A program made the position numbers and the translations under genes. The notes beneath the pieces were generated by a model that was not told the origin of the DNA, searched no databases, and was given only the letters and a program-made list of their open reading frames with translations. This document shows positions 55,511-63,600 of a stretch of DNA of 64,000 bases, in pieces. This DNA comes from Thiorhodospira sibirica ATCC 700588 (GTDB lineage: Bacteria; Pseudomonadota; Gammaproteobacteria; Ectothiorhodospirales; Ectothiorhodospiraceae). The stretch is taken from contig NZ_MU255056.1 of NCBI RefSeq assembly GCF_000227725.2, forward strand, positions 925,043 to 989,042. The letters are read 5' to 3'. How positions within the stretch are numbered: position 1 is the first letter of the stretch; the number at the start of each line of letters is the position of its first letter.

Positions 55511-55735
55511 ATGCAGATAAAAGTCATAAAAATCGCCGCGATTGCACTGATTATCGTGGGTGGAATCGGCCTGGCGTATGGCGGTTTCAGTTACATCGGT
55601 GAATCTCGCCAGGTCAACGTAGGTCCGATTGAGCTGACGATGAATGACCGTCATTGGTTCAGTATACCAATATGGGTGGGCGTGGCGACAATCACCACGG
55701 GCGTTTTGCTGCTCGGCGCGTCGATAAGAAGCTAG
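55511..55735 (+). CDS. Small two-helix membrane protein
   Basis: 74 residues. Helices at about 7-27 (IAAIALIIVGGIGLAYGGFS) and 50-70 (IPIWVGVATITTGVLLLGA) flank a polar loop (NVGPIELTMNDRHWFS). Similar two-helix proteins of unknown role occur in many proteobacteria, often near CsbD and other stress genes. It lies between the solo hairpin and the csbD-like gene. Confidence 0.65.
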   Translation: MQIKVIKIAAIALIIVGGIGLAYGGFSYIGESRQVNVGPIELTMNDRHWFSIPIWVGVATITTGVLLLGASIRS

Positions 55736-55995
55736 GTGCGGTGATCTCAGCATGTGCAGATCATCCGCGCTCAGTGCGCTTTATCAAAAAACGTCGTGAC
55801 CTAAAGCCGATCAGACGGTTTTAACGCAGTAAAAAAGGCGCATCCCCTTCCAGCCCTCCGTTAAACGCTTCATCATTTTATTATGTGCGCTGTCGTACCG
55901 ACTAAGCGCCATAATAAGCATACGATGGTCATTCGAGTAATGGTAAATGTCACCAAGAACTCGACCCAAGTCAACAAATATTTAAGGAAAACATC

Positions 55996-56172
55996 ATGAA
56001 CAAAAATCAAGCAAAAGGCCGTTTTGAGGAAGCAAAAGGCAAGGTAAAGGAAGTCACCGGAAAAATGGTCGGCAATAAAAAGCTGGAAGTTCGTGGAAAA
56101 ACCCAAAAAAACGCTGGTAAAATCCAGTCAGGCGTGGGAAATGTTCAAGAAGAAATTAAAAATGAAAGCTAA
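55996..56172 (+). CDS. CsbD-family stress protein
   Basis: 58 residues, hydrophilic and Lys/Glu-rich. MNKNQAKGRFEEAKGKVKEV and TGKMVGNKKLEVRGKTQKNA are the CsbD signature. CsbD-like proteins rise during general stress; the mechanism is unknown. AAGGA lies nine bases before the ATG. The 260 bases upstream (55736-55995) show no other gene. Confidence 0.9.
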   Translation: MNKNQAKGRFEEAKGKVKEVTGKMVGNKKLEVRGKTQKNAGKIQSGVGNVQEEIKNES

Positions 56173-56773
56173 TCTATTCACACATTCCACCATGCTGAAT
56201 ATGACATCCATTCAGCATGATCAACCGAGAGCGAAGCGCCATCCGCTGACAACAGCAGCGATTGTTTCGCTGCTTGCCATGAGTGGTCAAGTGCTTGCCG
56301 CCACGGCCGAGGATCTGGATAAAGATGCCGCTCATGCGTTGCAGAGCCTTCATGAAAGTAATCCAGCGACTGTAGACATTGCCAAGCACGCAACCGCCAT
56401 TCTGATATTTCCCAGTGTGATTAAGGCAGGACTGGTCTTTGGCGGCAGCTATGGTGAAGGCGTGCTGATGAAAGGTAACAAGGTTACCGGTTATTACAAC
56501 TCTGTTTCCGCATCCTGGGGCTGGCAGGCAGGTGCTCAGTCGTATAGCTACGTTGTTTTTCTCATGAACAGCAACGCCGTGGATTATCTGGATAAATCCG
56601 AAGGATGGGAAATCGGTGTTGGGCCAACCGTGGTCGTGGTGGATGAAGGCGTCGCTAAAAATCTGTCATCAACAACGCTGCAAGATGATGCGTATGCGTT
56701 CATTTTCGATCAGAAGGGATTGATGGCCAGCCTGAGCATTGAAGGAACAAAAATCAGCCCAATCAAACGTTGA
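56162..56773 (+). CDS. SYLF/Ysc84-domain lipid-binding protein, secreted
   Basis: About 203 residues. A signal peptide (TTAAIVSLLAMSGQVLA) is followed by AHALQSLHESNPATVDIAKH and AILIFPSVIKAGLVFGGSYG, the SYLF domain, which binds phosphoinositides in eukaryotes and has an unclear envelope role in bacteria. ATG at 56162 overlaps the csbD stop by 11 bases; ATG at 56192 is an alternative. Its link to csbD suggests envelope stress response. Confidence 0.85.
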   Translation: MKANLFTHSTMLNMTSIQHDQPRAKRHPLTTAAIVSLLAMSGQVLAATAEDLDKDAAHALQSLHESNPATVDIAKHATAILIFPSVIKAGLVFGGSYGEGVLMKGNKVTGYYNSVSASWGWQAGAQSYSYVVFLMNSNAVDYLDKSEGWEIGVGPTVVVVDEGVAKNLSSTTLQDDAYAFIFDQKGLMASLSIEGTKISPIKR

Positions 56774-56841
56774 TTTGATGACGTGCATTGATCCGATAGC
56801 GTGCAGGTCAAGACCTGCACGCCGTTTCAGTCACCAGTGTT

Positions 56842-56990
56842 GCGCGAGAAGCCCCCGGCTTTAGCCGTGGGGAGGGTAGTCAAATCTATCTACTACGGTA
56901 CAGATATTCCCGACGGCTTATAGGCAGACGACACACGCTGCTGTTCCTAAAAACCTAAACAAAGTTGCTTATGCGATTTTTAGGCATTTC
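56842..56990 (-). ncRNA. Putative TnpB guide RNA (reRNA/omega RNA) 3' part
   Basis: In TnpB systems the guide RNA covers the 3' end of tnpB and the element end, with the guide lying just outside. Here the end hairpin (CCCCACGGC-T-AAAGCCGGGG on the reverse strand) is followed by GCGCAACACTGGTGACTG, the possible guide. This is placement by analogy; the exact 5' end is unknown. Confidence 0.4.
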
Positions 56991-58346
56991 GCTCTCCGTT
57001 GATAGCGCCCCGAAGGGCGAGCAACTGGAGTCCTGGTTGAGCAGTCCCAACCGGAGGCGCTCAGTGCGTTCCAGCAAGATCGCCTTGACCCGCTTGAACG
57101 GGGTAAACCGCTCAATGTCCGGGTCTGATAACCTCGCCAGCACGTTTCGCGCAGCGTTTTGGTCTGCCTGCAACACAACCCCGTCGGAACAGTAAAATTG
57201 ATCCCCTTGCCGTTTGCCGTCAAGGCATCCAGTTCGAGAATCCATTTGCGATGTGTAAGCAGGATTAACGAGAACGACCGTCGAACCTCGACGGCTTGAA
57301 ACACTGTCAAGTGCTTGGGCAATAACACCTTTCGTCCAGCTTGCCAGCCGACGATTGGCATTCTTGCCGAAGGACTTGCTCGCCATGGGGGCGGTTAAAT
57401 CTTCTGCCGCGATCACGGCGGCTTTATCGACCACCTTGTGAACGGATTGAAATACAATGTCGCGGATGCGCGCATGGGTTTTGCTCATCTGCCGGTTGAG
57501 CTTCTTGCGCCCCAAGTTGAACTGGCGAATGTGTTGACGCTTGCGCGGGTTGCGGGTGTTGTTGGCGAGTGCCCGCAGCTTGGCGCGACGCTGGTATTTG
57601 ATCTTGAGCCGGTCGGATTGGGCGGTCAGCACTTGCCCCAGCTCCGGGCCATGATGGTCGCCATCCGAGTCCACCAGGACTTCGGAGTAGCCTTTATCGA
57701 CGCCGAGGGTGCGCGTGCCGCAGTTCTGTTTGGCTTCGACTTCAATGGTGTAATGCACTTCGATGCGGTCATCGTCGGTCAGAATGATCCGCAATGTGCC
57801 CGTGGGTGCGACATGGGTATCGAGCGGAATGGCGATGCGCTGGCCTTTGACCAGGCCGGGAATCTTGATCCAGACGCGCCCGCCAAGATGAAAGGTGGTG
57901 TAGTTGTCGGAACGAACGATGATTTGGTTGTGCGTGTGATTGTGACCATGCTTCCAGTGCTTGCGCATCATTCGGCGCAGATAAGGATCGTGTACCCAGT
58001 CGTTGCCTTTGAGCGCGGTGAAAAGCCGTTTTTGCTCGGTCTTGTCTTGGGTATGCCGCCAAATGCACTGCCGCACCTTGACCTTGGCAGCTTCCATGTA
58101 AGCCGTGATGTCGCCCTTGGCATCGCGCAAAGTTTCTTTCCAAGCGTTGGCTGAGACGGAAAAGACGCGCTTGTCTTTCAGCCATTGGTCGCGGATTTGG
58201 CGATCCGAGCGGGTGACGCCGCCAATTGAGCCAAACCGCTGCCAGACCTCGGAGCGCACCTGCCCGAGCCGCCCCGCTTGGTCGCGCAACGCCCCGACTT
58301 TGCCCTGGTTCGGGCGCTTGGCGCACAAAATCCGCGTGACTTTCAT
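56955..58346 (-). CDS. tnpB: TnpB, RNA-guided nuclease (OrfB) of an IS607-like element
   Basis: 463 residues from ATG at 58346, which overlaps the tnpA stop (ATGA). The RuvC triad is present: Asp in RTLGVDKGYSE, Glu in VIAAEDLTAPM and Asp in LQADQNAARNVL. The zinc-finger region (TSQMDSRTGCL...FYCSDG) keeps only one Cys of each usual pair. TnpB cuts DNA next to the element's motif and helps retain it. With its transposase lost, it may persist alone. Confidence 0.88.
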   Translation of the reverse strand: MKVTRILCAKRPNQGKVGALRDQAGRLGQVRSEVWQRFGSIGGVTRSDRQIRDQWLKDKRVFSVSANAWKETLRDAKGDITAYMEAAKVKVRQCIWRHTQDKTEQKRLFTALKGNDWVHDPYLRRMMRKHWKHGHNHTHNQIIVRSDNYTTFHLGGRVWIKIPGLVKGQRIAIPLDTHVAPTGTLRIILTDDDRIEVHYTIEVEAKQNCGTRTLGVDKGYSEVLVDSDGDHHGPELGQVLTAQSDRLKIKYQRRAKLRALANNTRNPRKRQHIRQFNLGRKKLNRQMSKTHARIRDIVFQSVHKVVDKAAVIAAEDLTAPMASKSFGKNANRRLASWTKGVIAQALDSVSSRRGSTVVLVNPAYTSQMDSRTGCLDGKRQGDQFYCSDGVVLQADQNAARNVLARLSDPDIERFTPFKRVKAILLERTERLRLGLLNQDSSCSPFGALSTESEMPKNRISNFV

Positions 58347-58486
58347 TCGCACAAATCCTTGGGCTGGCGAACGGGCATCTCGGCAAAGTCCTCCTTGAGC
58401 TTCCCCTCGCGCTCCCAGCGCCGAATTGTCGAGGGTGCTTTTCCGATCCGTTTTGCAAACTCGTTAATGCGATATATATTGCTCAT
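58343..58486 (-). pseudogene. tnpA: IS607-type TnpA reduced to its MerR-like DNA-binding domain
   Basis: 47 residues. IYRINEFAKRIGKAPSTIRR and WEREGKL form the MerR-type helix-turn-helix at the N-terminus of IS607 serine transposases. The catalytic resolvase domain (about 150 residues, with YCRVSS) is missing; the frame ends PVRQPKDLCE and overlaps tnpB. A deletion within the gene explains this. The stub could still bind DNA. Confidence 0.8.
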
Positions 58487-58517
58487 GTAAGCAATTATAG
58501 ATATTTGCAGAAAAAAA

Positions 58518-59270
58518 TCAAGCAACAGTTTTTAGCTCTTTGTCTCGATCGGCGAGCAGGGCCTCTTCCAGGCTTTGTCCTTCTTTCCAGCCGGGGGCGT
58601 AGTGTGCGTGAAATGCGCCGATGATTGGCATGTGCTGCACCAGTGAGATCAGTTCGGGCAATAAGGCGGCGATATAGTCTTGGCGGGCGGCTGATAAGGC
58701 GTTTGCCCATTGGATAAACTCGGCATTCCAGATGGCCATTTCCTGGGCGTTGGCCTTTTTTTTCAGCGCCTCATTGCGTTGTTTCAGGATGCGATGGAAG
58801 CGTTGCCAAATCTGTTGAAACTGCGGGTTGCTGTGAAAGGCGCCCCAGTCCATGAAGGCGCGCCGCTTCACCGGGGCACCCGAGATCAGCTCATGGCTTT
58901 GCGGGTGGAAGACTTGCACCGGCAGCAGGCGGGTCAGTTCGGCCTGGCTGTTGGCGGGGTTACCGGCAATGCGCACGCTGCTGTTGCCTTGTCGATCTTT
59001 TTGCATCCCTAAATGCAGCGGCGCGGGATAGGCATCGGTGTGTAGTTGGGCGGTGATTAAAAGATGCGCTTTGTCATGTGCAATGCAATGGGCCAGCTGC
59101 GGGCTGCGAAAGCTTTTGCCGGTGGCAAGCAGGTAGATGGCTTCCAGCAGACTGGTTTTGCCGGAGGCGTTGGCGCCGTGGATGATGTTTAGGCCATCCA
59201 CCGGCGCCAGTATTCCCTGCGTCCAGCAGCGCAGGTGCTGTATTTGTAGCTGGGTCAGGTGATTTCCCAT
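58518..59270 (-). pseudogene. recF: RecF, C-terminally truncated by the IS607-like element
   Basis: 250 of about 360 residues. LRCWTQGILAP and IIHGANASGKTSLLEAIYLL (Walker A) are intact, as is SHELISGAPVKRRAFMDWG. The frame leaves the family after LLADRDKELKT, just where the mobile element begins, and stops three codons later. The GPHR block, ABC signature and Walker B are missing, so ATPase function in gap repair is expected to be lost. dnaN lies 65 bases upstream; gyrB, usual downstream, is absent. Confidence 0.88.
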
Positions 59271-59288
59271 GCGCTTTGCCGCGTGTGT

Positions 59289-59330
59289 TGATGCCGCATA
59301 TTAAAACGGCATCTGGAAGATGCCGTCATC
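59289..59330 (-). repeat. REPIN-like composite (copy D), possible dnaN terminator
   Basis: On the reverse strand GATG, then ACGGCATCT-TCC-AGATGCCGT (perfect nine-base stem), TTTTAAT, and a GCGGCATCA half-site. It starts six bases after the dnaN stop, with its T-tract in the dnaN direction, so it could end that transcript before recF. Confidence 0.65.
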
Positions 59331-59335
59331 GGCGC

Positions 59336-60445
59336 TTACAGGCGAATCGGCATGATCACATAGGCGACATTGTCGTCACCCGGCGGCTTGAGCAGGCCGG
59401 AGGATTCCGGATCGCGGAAGAAGATGTCAACGCTGTCGCTTTCCAGGGCATTCAAGGCATCGAGAAAATAATTGACGTTAAAACCGATCTCCAGCCCATC
59501 ACCGGGGTAGCGGGCTTCCAGTTCTTCCTCGCCCTCATCTTCGTCCAGTCCGTGCGTTTTGAGCTTGAGCAAATTTTCGCTGATCACTAAACGAATGCCG
59601 CATACCCGGGTTTTATCGGTGTACAGAATCAGCATGCGCTTGAGCGCTTTGATCAGGGCGGTTTTATCGACGTTGAGAATCTGGTCATATTTGCGGGGAA
59701 TCACCCGTTCATAGTCAGGGAAACGGCCATCAATCAGTTTGCAGGTGAAGCGCAGGCCGGGAAAGTGCAAGCGCAGGTGGTTGCTGCCCAGGTGAACCTC
59801 GATGTGGGATTCTTCGTTGGGGGAGAGCAGGCGCAAGAGTTCCTGCACCCCTTTGCGCGGGATGATGGCCTGGCGGACTTCCTCGGTTTCAATCTCTTTG
59901 GGCAGATCGCATAAAGACAGGCGATGGCCATCGGTGGCCACGCAGCGTATCAGGTTTTTGCGCGTTTCCAGCAGGATGCCGTTGAGGTAGTAGCGAACAT
60001 CTTGATTGGCCATCGCAAAGGCGGTGCCTTGCAACAGGTGTTTGAATTCCTTTTCGTTCATCTGCCAGTGATCATTGGCCTCGATTTCATCAAGCACCGG
60101 AAAATCATCCACCGGCAGCGTGGCAAGGCTAAAGCGCGATTTGCCGCCGATGATGGTGGCTTTGTTGCCCTCTACGGTGAGCCTGATCTCGGTGTTGGCA
60201 GGCAGGGATTTGCAGATGTCGAGCAGTTTGCGGGCCGGCAGGGTGGCCATGCCGGGCGTATCTACCGGGTGGGCAAAGGAGGCGACGAGTTCAACTTCAA
60301 GGTCAGTGCCGGTGAGCTGAATGTGATCAGCTTCTGCCTTGATGAGTACATTACTGAGGACTTGCAGGGTTTGCTTGGCTTCAATGGCACCAAAGACCTG
60401 GGTCAGCGGGCCAAGTAATGTTTCGCGGGATATGGCAAGTTTCAT
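59336..60445 (-). CDS. dnaN: DNA polymerase III beta clamp
   Basis: 369 residues from ATG at 60445 (MKLAISRETLLGPLTQVFGA). FTCKLIDGRFPDYERVIPR and the ending DDNVAYVIMPIRL are the hallmark blocks of the sliding clamp. It encircles DNA and tethers polymerase. dnaA, which usually precedes it, is not present; the next gene upstream is an alpha-2-macroglobulin, so the ancestral dnaA-dnaN-recF-gyrB block has been broken. Confidence 0.96.
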   Translation of the reverse strand: MKLAISRETLLGPLTQVFGAIEAKQTLQVLSNVLIKAEADHIQLTGTDLEVELVASFAHPVDTPGMATLPARKLLDICKSLPANTEIRLTVEGNKATIIGGKSRFSLATLPVDDFPVLDEIEANDHWQMNEKEFKHLLQGTAFAMANQDVRYYLNGILLETRKNLIRCVATDGHRLSLCDLPKEIETEEVRQAIIPRKGVQELLRLLSPNEESHIEVHLGSNHLRLHFPGLRFTCKLIDGRFPDYERVIPRKYDQILNVDKTALIKALKRMLILYTDKTRVCGIRLVISENLLKLKTHGLDEDEGEEELEARYPGDGLEIGFNVNYFLDALNALESDSVDIFFRDPESSGLLKPPGDDNVAYVIMPIRL

Positions 60446-60658
60446 CAGTTTGCGCGGGATATCCGGGCCGTTGGGCGCGGGGAGCGCAGCACCGCCCTGC
60501 ACAAGCAGGTTAGGCCGCCCTCAATCCCGATCCTCCATCAGTTTTGGGGTTGGATAAAAGAATCTGGGAGCCCCGGCCTGGCACGACAGCAACGCCGTGT
60601 GCCGTGACTGTGCCGGGGCTCCCAGGAAAGAATGGGTAGAGTGGCTATTTTAGCAAAT

Positions 60659-63600
60659 TTATGGGGCGGGCAGAATTTTCACGCGGGCGCCTGCGGTACG
60701 GGCATGGGCGCTGGGCGCATACATATCCTCCACAAATGACGGCGGCAGCGCATATTCACCGGGCGTTACGGCGCGCATCAGGTAAGCCACTTTAAATTGA
60801 TTATCCTCCTGGCTTAAATCCAGCTGGGCAATAAAGCGATCATCGCGCAGATCCACATGTACCACCCCGGTGCTTTGGGTGGCCTCTGGATCAATCAGGC
60901 CGGTCAGCGTCTCGCCAAGCCAGGCCAGATCACGCAGATTTGCCCCACCTAAAGCGGCATTTTCCAGCTCAAAACCAGCGGCGAGCAGATCAACCACCAG
61001 CAGTCGCCGAGCGGGCAGATAAGGGCGTTGCATCTGTCCTTCAAGCACCGCAACCACCACCTCGTTTTGCGAAAGCTGCTCCAGTGTCAGCGGCGTGCCT
61101 TCGCGGGTGTAGAACTGGCGGCTGAGTTGCAGGCCGTGGCTGCTGGGGCCACTGTCATTGAGCGGGAAACCGGCAGTGCTTAAAGCGTAATACAGCGCCT
61201 GGGTGCCATTCTGGCTAAGGGTTATCCCCTGACGCAGACGGTCAACCGGCAGGGCGCTGAGCCAGATGCCTTGCGTGACCTGCTGGCGCTGTCCATCCAG
61301 GGTAAATTCAAAGGCAGCACTGCGGGATTTGAGATGGTGAGCGGCGACTAACAGCCAGGCCATTTCCTGAGTGCTGACGGCCATGTTCGGCTGATAGCGT
61401 TCCTGTAGCTGTGTTGCCAGCTCAAAGAGCGTTTCAACTGGGCGCTGACTGACTGCCGCCAAGGCCAATAAGGCCGCCCGATCACGCAGATCCGAGCCAT
61501 AGGTGCGATAAATCCATGTCCCGCTGGCCGTTTCCTGATGGCCGTATGCGGCGTTGAAGGCGTTATCAGCACGGGCGCTGTCACCGGCGTGGGTCAGTGC
61601 CGCGCCCAGATGGGCCTTGGCCATGCGAGTCGGCAGTGCCGCCAGATAGGTATCGGCAAAATGACGCAGTTCAGCGGTCTTGCTGGTGCCGCTGTGGGCG
61701 AGCACATAATGGGCATAGCTCACCGCTGGTAGTTGTGCCGACTCAAAATCACCGGAGGCCACCGCCCGTCCGAGAAAGGCCAAACCGCGCCGATAGCTGG
61801 CTTCATTGATGGAAACACCGACCTGCTGCGCCTGTTGCAAGAAATCCAGGGCATAGGCACTGAGCCAAAGATCGGCAGGGCCGCCGGATGACCATAAACC
61901 AAAGCCCCCTTCGGCATTTTGCATCGCTTCGATGCGCGCAATCGCTTGCTGGATGCCGCGATGGGTGGCCGGGGGCTGTTCCGTGTGCCAGTAGAGCAAG
62001 GGCAGCGCCCGGCTGGTTACCTGCTCCAGACAGCCATAGGGATACTGCTGCAGCTGCTTGAGCAGACTCGCTACATCCACCGTCGGCACGCTGGCCAGCA
62101 AGATGCTGGCGCGGGCCTGGTCTGGGTGTACATCGCTAAGCAGTTCAGGATCAATGCGCAGGGCTTCGCCGGGTTGCAGGTAGCCGCTGCGGGTGCGGGT
62201 GATGAAGGCGTGCGCCGGTCTGACGCTCAGGTCCCAATGGCGTTCAATCGCCATCGCATCAGGGCCTTGCAGCTGCAGATGTAATTGTCCGTCGCCGATT
62301 TGCCGGGCGTGAACGCGCACATCCATCCAGGCGCGTTGCTCCGGGAGGAGGTTCAGCGTCAAGGTGCTCTGGGCGGCGATGACCTCACCATCTCCGGCCA
62401 AACTGACCGTATACGTCCCCGCCGGGGCATCCAGCGCCGTCAGACTCAGACGCACATCGGCGGCATCGCCCGGCGCCAGAAAGCGCGGCAAGGACGGTTC
62501 GGCAATCAGCGGATCACGCACAAGTACGGTGGTTTGTGCGCTGCCTACGGCCTCGGCATTAAACGCCACCGCCATCAGGCGCAAACGCCCGTTAAAATCA
62601 GGAATATCCAGCGTGACCTCGCCATATCCCTTGGCATCCAGTGCCACCACCCCGCTAAACAAAGACACCACTCGCGAGCTGCGCTTACCCAGGGCAGCCA
62701 GATTTTCTGCGCCGATGTCGCCGCCGGTGCGGATACTGCCGGGATTGCCCAGCCAACCATCCAGCAGGCGACCATACAGATCACGTATCTCCACCCCAAG
62801 CTGGCGCTTGCCATAATAGTGCGCTGCCGGGTCAGGGGCACGATAGGCGGTGATTTGTAACACCGCATCATCCACCGCTGCCAAGGTCATGCTGGCCGGA
62901 CCGCTATGGCCCTTGACCTGCACCGGAATTACCACCGACTGGCGGGGCGTGATCTGTTCAGGTGCGGTGAGCGTCACATCCAGCGTGCGCGGGCTACGAT
63001 CCATCGCCAGCCAGGCCAAGCCCACTGCCCGCGCCGGACCTCTGCTCGCCCCAGCCTGGGCGGGTCGCAAGGCCGTGGCGGTGATGTAAGCCCCGGCCTG
63101 CCAATCGCCCACCGGCAAAAGAAACTCGGCGCCTTCGGCAGGCACCTGGGCACGATAGACCCCGCGCACCCCGTCGTTTAATACCGCCAAGACCACCTCA
63201 CCGGCAAAGGGCGGCACCAAGCGTACCTTGGCTTTTTCACCCGGCAGATACTGCGCCTTATCCAGAGTCACCTGCATCTTGTCAGGAGTCTGTGTGGCCT
63301 GCCCGGTGCTGCCATAGCCCACGCTAAAGGCAAAACTGCTCACCGCACCGCTGTGCGGGTCTTTGATCTCCAGCCGATAATGCCCCCAGTCTTGCTGCAG
63401 TCTCAGCGTGCCGGGCTGCTCTGCCGTCCCGGTCTGTATCTTCCCGGAACTGAGATAACGGTCGGTGCTGACCGTGCGATAAGCCCAGTGCTCATGATCA
63501 CGATACCAAAAGTAATCCCGCACCTCTTCATACAAGACCCACTCCAGCGGATAGGCAGACATGGCCTCACCTTGGCTTGACAGCGCAATGATGGCAAATT

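Larger units (their letters stand above)
56842..58527 (-). mobile_element. IS607-like element with reduced tnpA, inserted in recF
   Basis: Reading left from 58527: the tnpA stub, tnpB, and a GC-rich end hairpin at 56879-56842. The right boundary is inferred from recF, whose sequence stops matching its family after ELKT at about 58527. No inverted repeats were found, as expected for IS607. The rest of recF is not on the far side, so a deletion followed or accompanied insertion. Confidence 0.65.

Noticed and set aside
58518-60700. Chromosomal replication origin beside dnaN-recF
   Set aside because: dnaA and gyrB are absent and no cluster of DnaA boxes was seen between dnaN and the alpha-2-macroglobulin gene.
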